From Oleimicrobium sp037445575 (GTDB lineage: Bacteria > Zhuqueibacterota > Zhuqueibacteria > JANLFK01 > Oleimicrobiaceae), in the NCBI GenBank assembly GCA_037445575.1, contig JBBIKH010000002.1, positions 6,280 through 70,279 on the forward strand: a stretch of 64,000 nucleotides of DNA, in the 5' to 3' direction. The position numbers and the translations under genes were made by a program. The notes under the pieces are model-generated. The model had not been told where the DNA came from. It saw nothing but the letters and a program-made list of their open reading frames with translations, and ran no database searches. Positions 1 to 11,556 of the stretch are shown here, in pieces (within the stretch, counting starts at the first letter, position 1; every line of letters starts with the position of its first letter).

Positions 1-3000
1 CCCCCTTCTATGGACAGTCCTACCTGCAGATCAGCCGGACGCTGTACCACCACGCTGGCCTGCTCCAGAAGTGGGTCCCGCATGACGGTGGCCGGAATGC
101 GGCTCTCCCTGGCAATGGCCGATAGGATGCGCACCTGAAAGCGCTGCGGTTGCACCCTCTCTGTGCCGGGAGCAGTCACCTGGAACGCCAGGGAATCTAC
201 GCCGTTCCGGTCAATACCGGGGATAACCATTACCGACTCGGCCACGGCAAAAGTGGTGTCCGGCGGAAGGAGTTGCACCCGCACGCTGTCCAGCCCCTCG
301 CGCCCTTGCTTCTCCTCCACCACCACCCTAATGCCAAACTGCTGGTTGGTATTGACAATGCCCAGGCCCACCGGGTTGACGTTGTGGGCCAGCACAGCGG
401 TACGCCGGACGCGCGCCACCGCAGCTGTTTTGACGAAAAGGCTATCGGTTGCCACCAGCTCGTATGATTGCCCGCCTTGCCCCACATTGACATCATAGGC
501 CCGCAAAGTGATCCGCACAGCAGCCATGCCGCCTAATGGCCCGGTGCGCCGGACAGTGAAGACATAGCTGTCACTTGCCCCCCCGGCCAACAGATGCGTG
601 CCACTTCCCAAAAGCCCACCTGGCGGTACTACCTCGTAGGTGCTGGTCTGATCCACCCCCTGCACGGAGATCTGCACGGCGCCGGCTCCCGGCGGCTGGA
701 ATTGCAGGCCTGCTTGCCCTTCATTGCGCAGCCGCACCTCACACTGCCACGGCTCATTGCTCTCGGCCAGGACCGTGTCATGCGTGAAGAACAGACCCAC
801 CACCTGCGGCTGGGGTGGCGCTTGCAGCAAGCCTGTGCAAGAGTCCGAAGCGGCGGCAACGATGGTGGCAGGTCTCGGGTCGTTGTCCGCCCAGGCGCTA
901 TCGATGAAGGCCCGGAACACCAGCGGTCCGGTGCGGGTTCCCGCAGTGACCAGGAAGCTTGCCACTGTGCTGTCCGGGAAGCCGCCCAGCGCGTTGAGGC
1001 CGAGCACCACCGTGTCCGGAATCGCCCCGTTGTCCGGAGCTACCCCAAGGCGGAGTTTGAGGCCGTGCACGGATTCTGTGCCCAGGTTTTCCACCACCGC
1101 CCGCACCTCCGCCCTCTGTCCAGTGGTCACATAGGGGACATTCGGGGTGGCAAGGTACACACGGCGCAGGCGTACGTGCGCCGGACTGTCGATAATGGCA
1201 CGCGCCGTAGCGTCGAGGGGCGCAACCTGTTGCGCTGCAAGCCCGCTGGCAGCCCCTCTTGCCGCCTCAATGATCGCCTCGTATAGTTCGCCTTGCGGAC
1301 GCAGGAGGCTGTCGGCGCGCAGGACAAACGACACGGTGTGTGTCTGCCCCACGCCGATCACCGACACCACCTGGGATGGCGGGGCCGCGGAGTACTGGGT
1401 GCGCAGCCCCACCCGGACATCGGCCAATTCCTCGCCGCCCACGTTAGCCACGGCCACGTCCACCTGAAACTGCTGGCGGGCATTCACGCGCGCGGTGCCA
1501 TCTGGCGCAACGTTGGGGGCACGGACATCTGTGGCAACAATCTGCACCCGCGCCGGGCTCGCAACATAGACCGTTCCATCGCCGCTCACCTGGAGCAGGC
1601 GCGTCGGGTCGTTGCCGTCCTGACCCCTAAGTTCCACCAGGATCTGACCCATCCCGCCCTTCACGCCGGTCTTGAACACCGTATACTCTAGCAGGCGTTC
1701 CTCACCACCTCTGATGTTGAGGCCGCCGCCGACAAATTCCCGGGGAGCAGCGACCACATAGTCCTGCTGCAGCTCGCCACTTACGCGGAACGTCAGGTCC
1801 GCCGGCGACGGCTCGGCCAGTGTTACCCCTGCTGAGCCCGTATCTTTGACTGCCACACGAACCGTCCAGAAGGGGCCGGTTTGCCCGGCGATGACCGTGT
1901 CCGGAACTGCCAGCACGCTGGTAATATCCAGGGCTGCTGGCTCTTGGGTGTGGACCTGCGCGAGCGAATCGGCAGGCACTTCGGTCGGGAGTAGGGTAAC
2001 AGGCAAGCCCGTATTCTTCGATTGTGCTTCCACGAGGCGGACAGAGACCGTCTCCATTGTGTCGGGCACGCTGCCGGCAGTGACGGCAATGGGGACGGTG
2101 ACGGTCTCCCCGCCGGGAACCAGCGCCGCGCTCACCGTTGCCGGAATGGTGCTGAGTGGCGGCACCGCAGCAAGCCCCAGCACCACGTTGACGGCGCTCT
2201 CCTCACCCAAATTGCGCACCCGGGCGCGGAGCGTGTAGCTCTGCCTGGTATTCACAAACGGAGCGTTCGGCGCCACCACCTCCAATCCCGCCAGGCGCAA
2301 CCGAGCAGGTTCCTGTATGCGCACCAACCCGGCCTCACCTGAGCCGGAGGAGGCGAGCAATTGCCGCCCGCTGTTAATCTCTTCTGCCGCCACCTGAGCA
2401 GTGAGCACCACCGGGCCTTTGCTCGATGAACTGGCATCCACGACAAACACGAGGCTATCGGTACTCCCCGCTTCGAGGGTGAGACCGCCGCCAGCCAGCG
2501 CCTGCGGGCGAAGTATCGTCCACCCTGTGCCGGCGGAGAAGCTGACGAAGGTGCGCGCAGCCAGAGTGTCGACCAGGAGGTCGCTCCCGCCCTGGTTGGC
2601 CACGACTACGCTTATGCTCCAGTCAGTAGTTTGGCCCACCGTGATGGTCGCCTGCGAAGGCCGCACCTTGAGCACTGTCAGCTGTGCTGGGGTCTGGGCG
2701 GTGAAATAGCCCCATTGCGTATTGGTCACCGCATAAAGGTGATTTGTCGGATCGGTCACCTCCGTGGCCCACACCTCCGCATAAATGCGGATCGGCCCAG
2801 TAGTGGCGGCACCTGTCTGCGTTACCCGGAAGCGAAGCTCATCGCTCGCCCCCGCGGCGAGAATGGCTGTACCGGTCCCAACGAACACCGTGGGCCGCTC
2901 GAGCGTGTATTCGCCCGTCACTTCCGTCCCCAACCGATAGAGCCGCACACGGGCACTGTCCAGCATCACGGGGGACACACCGTTGTTGCTCACGTACACC

Positions 3001-6000
3001 GACAGGTACCACGGTCGCGCCTGCCCTTGCGTGACAGCCGGTTGCGAGGCCGCGGTGTTCTGAATAGCCAGGCGCGCCTCAGCGGCGATTTGCACTGGGT
3101 CAGAGAGGGTCAGCTGCTGCGAGAAGGAGTTCTGGTTCTCGCTCCCTTCAAGCTGCAGAACGGCCGCGTAGGAACCAGGCACCATGACCCTCGGCACCTG
3201 CGTGCTGACGAACGTCNNNNNNNNNNNNNGGTATCCCCGGGCGCAATCGCGCTCCCCGCCTCGCCGTTCAACAGTGCCTGAAAGACGTGTCCCTGGCCAT
3301 CATCGATCTTCAGCCATGTGCTTGTCTGCTGGAGCATGAGGGTGGAGCCACCGCTGTTGCGCACCCGCAGACTGAACGCCGCGTAGCTTCCCCTGTTAAC
3401 ACTCTTGGGGAAGAGAGAACCTGCCAGGTACTGAATCGCGGCCCGCGACTGAATGAGTACCGTGTCGCTTCCGGCGTCGTAGGTGTCATCACTCACTTGC
3501 CGGCCGCTGTTCACCTCGGTGCCCCGTACCTGGGCGTGGATCGCGGCTGTGGCCGGCGTCGAGCTTGTCCTGTCAATCACGAAGACCAGCGTGCCCGTGC
3601 TGTTCCCGCGCAGGCGAGTACTCCCGGAGCCCTCAAGTCCGGTGGGCCGCACCACCGTATGGTCGCCTGTGGGTGCGAAAATGAGACCGGTCCCCTGGGA
3701 CGTAAGGTCCAACGTCACGTCGCTCTGCCCCTGACTGGCCAGGTAGACGCGGACCGTCCAGTCTCTGGTCTGCCCTGCGGTGACACTGGTGTCGGAGGCC
3801 AGTACCTTGCTGATCCTCAGGTCGGCTGGCGTCTGTGCCCACACAGCAGCCGTGGCCGTCCGGGTGAGGACTACCCCCGAATTCACATTAAGGCCGCGCA
3901 CACTTGCACTGATAGTTGCCTGACCAGGCTCCAGTCCGGAGCGGGTGACCACGAACCGCATGACGTCAGCCGAGCCCGCCTCGAGCACGACGTCATTGCC
4001 GTTGAGCAGCAAGCTGGGCTTGGTAATCTCCACTCCCAACGGCCCTTCTGGCGAAAGGGTCAACCCGGACTGTTCAAAATCGATAAGGACATTCGTCCCC
4101 CCGCTATTGCGAACGTGAACATCGACCTGCCAGGTCTTGCTCTGGCCAATGGTGACACTATCCTGGGAGGGGACCACTTGGTCGATCAACAGCACAGGCA
4201 GCGTTTGCACCGTGACCCCGCCGAATACACCGGAGCGTCCAGAATCGTCAAAGGTGCCATCGCTGCACCCGACACGTGCCGCAATAGTGATGTCACCTGT
4301 CGTCTGCCCGGTTGTCGTCACCGTGAAGACGAGGCTGTCCGGGGGACCTCCTCCTTCCAGGACCGTGCCCCCGCCCTCGAGTGCCGAGGGTCTGACGGTC
4401 CCATACTGACTGGTCACGTCGGTAGCCCCTTTTCTGAAGGAGAGGAAGGTGCTGTTCGGGGAAAGGTCCACCACCAGATCCGTGAGGCTCCTGTTCTGCA
4501 CGCGCACGGTGATCGTCCAGGCCGCGGTCTGCCCTTGCGTCACGGTCGCCTGCGAGGAGCGAATAGCCTGCAACTCAAGGCTTGGTTGTTGGACCAGCAC
4601 AAAAGAGTCGGCAGTAGGACTGGAGACGGTGTAGCGGCTCCCGGTATTGAGGTCTCTGGCATACGCGTTCGCGGTCACCTGGACAAGCCCAGGCGTAGCA
4701 GTGCGGGTTGCGCTCAGCAGAAACATGAATTGGCCAGTCTGGTTCGCCGCCAAACTTGTGGGATTGCCCGGTGAGGGGACAATTCGATACTCACTGAGGG
4801 CAGGCTGCCCGCCGCGCTGCAACAAGAAGCGCACGCTATCGACAATCGCCGTAGCAGCCTGCGCCCCCGTGTTCTGCAACATGACGGTGATAGGAACATC
4901 CGGTTGCCCTTGCCGCACCGTGTCGGCCCCCACGGCCAAGGAAGTGATCACTAAGTTAGGGGGTGTCTGCACGGTCCAGAGATGCTTGGTGGCAGCACCA
5001 ATGGCCGAAACCGCGGTGGTGCCGGCATAGAGGCCCGCCACAGACCCGTCCACGGTGACGACGTCGGCAGTGGCTGAGCTTTTTACCCCTACCGAGAAGG
5101 TCAAGTTCTGTACGCCGCCGCCCTGAACCTGCGTGGCGTTGTCAGTGCGTACCACCACATAGTCGGCGCTGCGGTCCTGCGCAGGTTGCCCGGCGGAAAA
5201 GCTCAGGTTTGCCCCGGTGATCGTGACCGGCAGGGCCCCAAGGTTGCGCACCGCCATGTTCACCTGCACCCCTTGCTGCCCTTGGCTCACGGTGGCGGCC
5301 TGCGAGGTGATTGCAGTGATATCTAAGGCATAGACGTCGATGGGGTCAGAACGCGCCTGCGTGCCGGTTGAGTGGTCTATCACCGAGATCGTCTCCAGGC
5401 CTGGGGTACGGAGCACAAAGCCACTGCCCGCAAAGGTATGGACGCCGCCGTCCGCAGGCACGAAGGTGTACCTGCGGTTCACGTCGTATGGGAGCGTTGC
5501 GCCGGCATCACTGCTGGCGAAATAAACCTCTCCTGTGTAGTCGGTTTTCGGATTGGCGTATCCGTCATAGGCCCTAACGGTCACGTCGTAGCCATCGAAG
5601 GGCGTCTGGGCCGCGATGCGCGCAGGATAGCCCGTGAGCGCAAAACTGCCCAGGCTTCCGGGCAACATGGTAATGTCTACCGTCCGGGTCACCGTGCCGC
5701 TCTGAGCCTGCAGGCGCGTTGGCGCTGCGTTGTAAAGAGTCTGCGTCGAAGAGCCGCTGCCGTTGACAACCACGATATCAGCCAACTGTGGCGCGGTGCC
5801 GTCAGGAGCGTTGCCCCCACCGGAGGCAATGCTCACCGCCACCAGTCCTGAGGCAGGGTTGTTGAACTGGTCCTTGGCGTTGCTCACCGACAACGCAAAG
5901 GGTTGCCCGGCCCTCTGGACACTCGTGGCGGCTAATGCAAAGTCGTTAATGGCGGCCGCAGAGACGCTGATGTTGTCGCTCTCCCGGCTTATCGTGCCAT

Positions 6001-8620
6001 TGGTGACGGTTATGCGCTGCTGCCCCGCCGTGCGCAGGTCAAAGTCGCTGCCTGGGAAGGTCTGCGTGCCGTTCACCAGCGGCACCGGATTGGACGCACC
6101 ATGCGCGAGTACCGCAGCGGGGTCTGTACTCGTGAACCAGACCGTTCCGGCATAGTCGGTCTTGATGTTTCCCCATTGGTCGTAGGCGGTGACTTGGACA
6201 GAATTGCCTCCAAATGACTGGCCTGCCACAACTGTTGGGGGATAGCCGGTGAGCCCAAAACTGGCGAGTGCTGTCCCTGGGGCCAGAGTGAACGGGTTTG
6301 TCGTTCTGCTTACCCCAGAAAGCTGCGCCCGTAAGCGCACGTTACTCTCTGCCCGATACAGAGTTTGAAGGGCCGAGCCGCTCCCGGCGACAACGGTGAT
6401 AGGGCTGAGGACTGGAGACGTGCCATTGGGAGCTGTGCCAGCGCCAGCAACCGCGTCCACTATGAACGTGCCAGAGATCGGGTTGCCGTAACTGTCACGA
6501 GCATCGCTGATCGTCAAGGCAAAAGGCACACCGGCCCTCTGATTGCCAGGGTCGCTCAACGTGAAGGATGCCAATGAAGCAGCACTGACAGCGATGGACG
6601 ACGAAGAGGCAGAAACACCCGCCTCTGCATCTGTGACGGTCAGAGTCTGAGAGCCCGCTGTCTTTAGCGCAAAGCTTCCCCCGCTGAAGCTCTTTTGTCC
6701 ACCGCTAAATCCGCCGCCAGCTGCCGGGAGAACCGCCTGAGCATCTGAGCTGCTCCAGCTTACGCTTCCCGCATAGTTGGTCTTTAGATTGCCCAGCGCA
6801 TCGTAGGCCGACACCACCACCGGAGAAGAGAAGCTATTGCCCGCCACCACTGAGCTGGGCACCCCACTCAGCCCAAACGACCCCAACGCACCGGGCAGCA
6901 CCGTGAACGCGTCAGTGTCATCCGTTACCCCACCGCTGGAACCACGCAACACCACCCCACTCTCCGCCTTCACCAACACCTGCGACGCGCTCCCACTCCC
7001 ATTGCTCACCGTGATAGCGCTCAAACTCGGCCCACCCCCATTCGGCGCAGTGTGTGACCCCCCATCGGCAAACCCCACCGTAATCGTCCCACTCCACGGG
7101 TTGTTGTATGCATCTCGCGCCCCGCTCACGCTCAGCACAAACCCCACCCCTGCCACCTGCGTCCCAGGATTGCTCAGCGTAAAGGCAGCCAGCGCCCCAG
7201 GACTCACCACAATCGGGCCGCTCTCCCGCGACACACTCCCATCGGTCACCGTCACCGTCTGCGCACCCGCCGTGCGCAGGACAAATCCGGTCCCCGGAAA
7301 TGAGTGCACACCTGCGTCCCCAACCGTAAACGTGTATCGGCTTCCGGCTGTGTACGGCAGCGACGCACTGGCATCGCTCGATGCAAAGTACACCTGCCCC
7401 GTGTAGTTGGTCTTCAGGTTGCCGAACACATCATAGGCCGACACCACCACCGGAGAAGAGAAGCTATTGCCCGCCACCACTGAGCTGGGCACCCCACTCA
7501 GCCCAAACGACCCCAACGCACCGGGCAGCACCGTGAACGCGTCAGTGTCATCCGTTACCCCACCGCTGGAACCACGCAACACCACCCCACTCTCCGCCTT
7601 CACCAACACCTGCGACGCGCTCCCACTCCCATTGCTCACCGTGATAGCGCTCAAACTCGGCCCACCCCCATTCGGCGCAGTGTGTGACCCCCCATCGGCA
7701 AACCCCACCGTAATCGTCCCACTCCACGGGTTGTTGTATGCATCTCGCGCCCCGCTCACGCTCAGCACAAACCCCACCCCTGCCACCTGCGTCCCAGGAT
7801 TGCTCAGCGTAAAGGCAGCCAGCGCCCCCGGACTCACCACAATCGGGCCGCTCTCCTGCGACACACTCCCATCGGTCACCGTCACCGTCTGCGCACCCGC
7901 CGTGCGCAGTATGAACAGGGAGCCGGCAAAGCTTTTTTGCCCAGCACTGAACCCCCCACCACTTGGCGGAAGGGTAGCCAATGGGTCGGTGCTCGACCAG
8001 CTCACGGAACCGGCGTAGCTGGTGATCGTGTTGTTATAGGCATCTTTAGCTGTGACCGTGACCGAGCTGGGAAAGGTAGAGCCCGCCGTCACGGCCGCAG
8101 GCACACCGGCGAGATCGAAGTGGTGCAAGGCCCCAGGCACGATCTGAAAGGACGAGGAGGTACTCGGACCGTCTATGGTAGTGCCGGACGCATCCTTGGT
8201 CTCTAAGGTCACCGTGTAGCTTCCCGGCGTGGTCGGGTTTGCCACAAGGGCCATGCTCACCCTTGCGCTAGCGTAGCCGCTAATGACTGATCCCGTGCCG
8301 TCCCTGGTGATCGTCACTCTCCCGGTAGCAGTGTCAGTTGTAACCCGAAACCCACCGTCAATGGAGCCATTGGGAGAGGCGGCAATCAATACCCCAGCCA
8401 CACTGAAGCCTGAAGGGAAGGTGACAACAATGCGGCCGTCTTTGGGAAGGGTCCCCGGGAAGCCAAAGTCAATTTGACAGATCGTCGTGGCGCCGGCAGA
8501 AGAATCGGCAAGGGTCACCTTCAATGGCGAGATGGTTCCCGCCATGGCCGGGTTCGTCACCCCTGCGACGGTCACGAGAGAAAGCCCGAGAACGAGCGAT
8601 GTGGTCTTCCAAACCTTCAT
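1..8620 (-). CDS. Giant secreted surface protein with Ig-like and CARDB repeats (C-terminus off window, internal gap)
   Basis: The N-terminus (MKVWKTTSLVLGLSL...PAMAG) is a Sec signal peptide. It is followed by a beta-rich domain of about 130 residues. Then come alternating Ig-like repeats of about 100 residues (motifs 'AGVPFALTISDARDSYGN', 'VVAGNSFSSPVVVSAYD', 'DYAGTVWFTSTDP') to about residue 1,090. After that come about 14 CARDB-like repeats of roughly 125 residues ('SVTAGQTRDWTVRVYLASQG' type), reaching the window edge without a stop. The N run at 3217-3229 breaks the frame. Downstream of it the repeat frame resumes as TFVSTQVPRVMVPGSY and stays open to base 1, so I treat this as one gene of at least 2,850 residues. 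The start is ATG at 8620, 22 bases after the small paralogue. An extracellular adhesin or matrix role is inferred from architecture only. No C-terminal sorting domain can be seen because the end is missing. Confidence 0.8.
3217..3229. other. Assembly gap (13 Ns) inside the surface-protein gene
   Basis: Thirteen Ns interrupt a CARDB repeat. With 13 bases the reading frames on the two sides do not join. The true missing length must be 2 modulo 3 for the repeat frame (...AIAPGDT / TFVSTQV...) to be continuous. Confidence 0.95.
6804..7279. repeat. Tandem near-identical 476-bp repeat, copy A (copy B 7434-7909)
   Basis: Bases 6804-7279 recur at 7434-7909 (offset 630). I see only two mismatches, near 7199/7829 and 7237/7867. 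The repeat encodes one Ig-like unit plus the start of the next. Other repeats in the same protein are much more diverged, so this duplication or gene conversion is recent. Confidence 0.9.
7434..7909. repeat. Tandem near-identical 476-bp repeat, copy B
   Basis: Second copy of the repeat at 6804-7279. Identity begins after 'tca' of tcataggccg and stops abruptly at 7909, where the flanking repeat modules differ. Confidence 0.9.
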
Positions 8621-8642
8621 TGCCTAAGGGCTACGGCTGGGT

Positions 8643-9110
8643 TCACTGTTCTGTTCGCATACCGTCCATGGCAACCGCTATCAGCAGCACGTGCGGTTCG
8701 GCAGCAGGATTGGGGAAGACCCGCACGGTCGCCTGCGCGGTGCCGGGCAGTTCCTTTGGGTTCTTCACCGCCGCAAAGAGGAGGTCTACCGCTTCGCCAG
8801 GGGGTACTGCCTTTCCCAATCCTGACCGAGAGATGCGCACCGTGTCCTGGGCCACCACTACGGAGAACCCTCCGTCCATTGCCCGGGAGCTGGCGAGCTG
8901 CACGCCAGAAACATCGAAGGCCCGCGGCAGGATGAGCTCAAACCTGGCTGCCGGCGAGAGTGTATCCTGCGTCACGAACCGGAGCGCGTAGACCGCATTT
9001 TGGCCCGCCCGGCTGGCCAGCGGCCCAAGGCTCCCCGCCGACTGGCCGAGTGCTACTTGCGCTCCCACAACCAGACTGAGCAAGAAAGCAGGCTTCAATC
9101 GCCAGTACAC
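8643..9110 (-). CDS. Small secreted protein, stand-alone homologue of the surface protein's N-terminal domain
   Basis: 155 residues with a signal peptide (MYWRLKPAFLLSLVVGAQVALG). The remainder resembles residues 30-160 of the giant protein encoded 22 bases downstream: 'LPRAFDVSGVQLASS..DGGFSV' here against 'FPSGFSVAGVLIAAS..DGGFRV' there. The start is GTG at 9110, seven bases after GAGGAG. The two genes very probably share a transcript. I do not recognise a named family. A surface or assembly partner of the giant protein is plausible but unproven. Confidence 0.7.
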   Translation of the reverse strand: MYWRLKPAFLLSLVVGAQVALGQSAGSLGPLASRAGQNAVYALRFVTQDTLSPAARFELILPRAFDVSGVQLASSRAMDGGFSVVVAQDTVRISRSGLGKAVPPGEAVDLLFAAVKNPKELPGTAQATVRVFPNPAAEPHVLLIAVAMDGMRTEQ

Positions 9111-9370
9111 TCTATGACTCCTCTATCGAGTCGTGTCTCACATTCGCACAGAATCCGAGCTTAAACACGCCCAAGATGGCCGTTTTATCTCAGTTTATGA
9201 GGTCTGCAAAGACTATACCACCAGCCCTGCTAACTCCCGGCAAAATCCGTTGCTACAACGCCTGTCGGCAGCTGCGTCCGCCTGGGCCGGAGCGTGGCCC
9301 ACGCTTTCTCATCGTGCGCTATCGTATTGGCCGATTCTCGACTACTCGCTTCGGTCGAAAACCGGCATCG
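9111..9370. other. Intergenic leader upstream of the surface-protein genes
   Basis: 260 bases with no convincing ORF. On the minus strand it should carry the promoter of the two secreted-protein genes. I see no high-scoring -35/-10 pair, only a TATAGT near 9220 without a good partner. No known riboswitch fold was recognised. Confidence 0.4.
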
Positions 9371-10480
9371 CTATTTTAGGAGAGTGCGCAAAAGGATAAG
9401 CAAACCCCGGCCTTCGTTTTCCACCAGACGCAGGTTCCGCTTGGCCGTACGAAAGCGCGGGTTGATGCGTAACGCCTCTTTGAACTGCCGGGCCGCCCGC
9501 AGCAAGTAGTTGCGCCCTTGGATGAGGTAGGCGACACCCAGGCTGTTGTGCAGGTCGGCATAGGCGGCATGCCGGGTGCTCAGGCGTTCCAACTCTGCCA
9601 CGAGCCTCTCAATGGCCTCGCCGTTCTGCGCACTGCTTCCGAGCATCAGTCTAAGCAGCAGCTCCTGCTCCACCTGCTCCGGCGAGGGATCTTCCTCCTC
9701 GCTCACCAGCGTCATCAGCTCCAACGCGCGGGTGAGCCGGCCGCTTCGGAGGGAGTGGAGAGCCTGCCGCAAAGGTTCGGAGTTGCCGCTGAGATACTGC
9801 ATGGCACTCTGCAGCAGACCAGCTACTTCCCCGACCTGGTCCGCATCCGGTTGCCTTTGCTGGTTGGTCAACGTCTCCAGTTGCAGTTTCGCCAGGTCGA
9901 GGAGGGCCGCTCCGTAGCCCGGGTTGTAGCGCAACGCCTGGCGAAGGTGCGTCAGTGCCTCTTCCCTCCTGCCCAGCGCCCAGTAGGCGCGGGCCAGGGC
10001 GCGATGAAGGTCGGGGTAGTTCTGCCCGCCCTCCAAACCACGAAGAAAGCAGGCAACGGCGCCGCCGGGTTGATTCTCGGCCATGAGAACCTCGCCGAGG
10101 TTCTTGTGGTATTCGGCCGCGTTGCCGTCAAGAGCAATGGCCAGCTCGAATTGCTCGCGAGCCTCGGCAAGAAAGCCCCGGCGGAAGAGCAGCACCCCAA
10201 GGCGGTTGTGCGAAGGCGCATGGTGCAGGTCGCGCACCTTGTGGCAGAGCGCAAAGAGCATCCGCACTGCCTCGCTGGCCTCCTTGTGGAGGGCAGCCAC
10301 CTGATCCTTGGCCTCCTGGGCCGAGACTGTCCTTGGCACGCGCCGGGCGATCCGCTCCACAAGGCGCCCGTCCTCAAAGACCAAAGCCGAGACCTCTCCG
10401 GTTTCGGCATTGAGGCTGGTCTGCACGTGAAAACGCCGGCCATCAATCACCAGGTCGGTGTTGAGCCCGATGGAGTCCAC
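9371..10480 (-). CDS. TPR-repeat protein
   Basis: 369 residues. The N-terminal ~60 residues form a small beta domain (LVIDGRRFHVQTSLNAETG) often seen in FCB-group TPR proteins. From about residue 85 there are TPR units (RLGVLLFRRGFLAEAREQFELA; LARAYWALGRREEALTHLRQAL; LGVAYLIQGRNYLLRAARQF). There is no signal peptide or membrane segment, so the protein is probably cytoplasmic and used for protein-protein contacts. The start is GTG at 10480 after GGGAGGG. It lies downstream of pta, in the same direction and about 100 bases away. The partner is unknown. Confidence 0.7.
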   Translation of the reverse strand: MDSIGLNTDLVIDGRRFHVQTSLNAETGEVSALVFEDGRLVERIARRVPRTVSAQEAKDQVAALHKEASEAVRMLFALCHKVRDLHHAPSHNRLGVLLFRRGFLAEAREQFELAIALDGNAAEYHKNLGEVLMAENQPGGAVACFLRGLEGGQNYPDLHRALARAYWALGRREEALTHLRQALRYNPGYGAALLDLAKLQLETLTNQQRQPDADQVGEVAGLLQSAMQYLSGNSEPLRQALHSLRSGRLTRALELMTLVSEEEDPSPEQVEQELLLRLMLGSSAQNGEAIERLVAELERLSTRHAAYADLHNSLGVAYLIQGRNYLLRAARQFKEALRINPRFRTAKRNLRLVENEGRGLLILLRTLLK

Positions 10481-10578
10481 CGGCCCTCCCGCCAGTTATG
10501 TACTCCTCTCGACGTCGACGCTGCAGGTGCAGGGAGGAGAGACTGAGAGGGGAAATGTCTTGCGGCGAAAGCTCCGCG

Positions 10579-11556
10579 TCACGACATGAGGCTGATGATG
10601 CACACCACGTCGACAATATCGTCGACGCTGCAGCCGCGCGACAGGTCGTTCGCTGGCTTGGCAAGGCCCTGGATGACTGGGCCCACCGCCCGCGCCTTTC
10701 CCAGGCGTTCCACCAGCTTATAGGCGATGTTGCCCGCATTGAGGTCCGGAAAGATGAGCACGTTCGCCTTTCCGGCCACGGGGCTGTCCGGCGCCTTTCT
10801 CTTGCCGATGGCCTCGACCAGGGCGGCATCCGCCTGCAACTCTCCATCCAGCGCCAAGTTGGGAGCCTTGTTGCGCGCGATGGTCACAGCGCTGCGGACC
10901 TTGTCCACAAGTTCGTGCTCAGCGCTCCCCTTGGTGGAGAATGACAACATGGCCACCACGGGTTCTTCGCCGGTGAGCGCCCGATGCGTACCCGCCGAGG
11001 CAATGGCTATGTCTGCCAATTGCTCAGGAGTAGGAGCTGGGACCACCGCGCAGTCAGCAAAGGTCAACACCCGCCCATCCGGGGGGATCACCATTTCAAA
11101 GCAGCTCGACACGACCGAAATCCCCGGGGCAGTGCCGATACAATGGAGCGCCGCACGCAGCACATCGCCCGTGGTGTTGATGGAACCGGCCACACTGCCG
11201 TGGACTATCCCCTCTCGCACCATCATCGCCCCAAAGAAGAGAGGATTCTTCACAACTTCAAGCGCTTGTGCGGCCGTGACCCCTTTGTGTTTACGCAGCT
11301 CAAAGTAGGTGTGGGCAAAATCCTCCAGGGAGTCGCTGGCCAACGGGTTGATTACCTCCACATCCTCCAGCGTCACCTGGAGCTCTCGCGCTTTGGCCTG
11401 GATGCGGTCCGGGTCACCAAGGAGGACCACCTCGGCCAGGGCATCGCGGCGCAAGATCTGCGCCGCCTGAATTACTCGCGGCTCTTCACCTTCGGGTAAA
11501 ACAATCTTCCGAATCCGGCGCTGTGCTTTCGCTCTGATCTCAGCAATCAGGTCCAT
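10579..11556 (-). CDS. pta: Phosphate acetyltransferase
   Basis: 325 residues, the size of the short catalytic Pta form without the N-terminal DRTGG region. It interconverts acetyl-CoA plus phosphate with acetyl phosphate plus CoA. Family features include the N-terminal IVLPEGEEPRVIQAA, the central GSVAGSINTTGDVLRAAL and the C-terminal NVLIFPDLNAGNIAYKL followed by GPVIQGLAKPANDLSRG, typical of Pta. No acetate kinase gene is adjacent. The gene starts at ATG 11556, 17 bases inside the end of coaD, so the two are probably translationally coupled. Confidence 0.93.
   Translation of the reverse strand: MDLIAEIRAKAQRRIRKIVLPEGEEPRVIQAAQILRRDALAEVVLLGDPDRIQAKARELQVTLEDVEVINPLASDSLEDFAHTYFELRKHKGVTAAQALEVVKNPLFFGAMMVREGIVHGSVAGSINTTGDVLRAALHCIGTAPGISVVSSCFEMVIPPDGRVLTFADCAVVPAPTPEQLADIAIASAGTHRALTGEEPVVAMLSFSTKGSAEHELVDKVRSAVTIARNKAPNLALDGELQADAALVEAIGKRKAPDSPVAGKANVLIFPDLNAGNIAYKLVERLGKARAVGPVIQGLAKPANDLSRGCSVDDIVDVVCIISLMS

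Noticed and set aside
3287..4774. 495-codon plus-strand open frame
   Set aside because: Shadow of the CARDB repeats on the opposite strand; no ribosome-binding site or recognisable domain.
6837..8018. Two identical Pro/Thr-rich plus-strand frames
   Set aside because: They are the antisense reading of the duplicated Ig-like repeat, not genes.
9111..9370. Possible riboswitch leader
   Set aside because: Only a short CGGT-TTTCG-ACCG hairpin; no conserved core of a known class.
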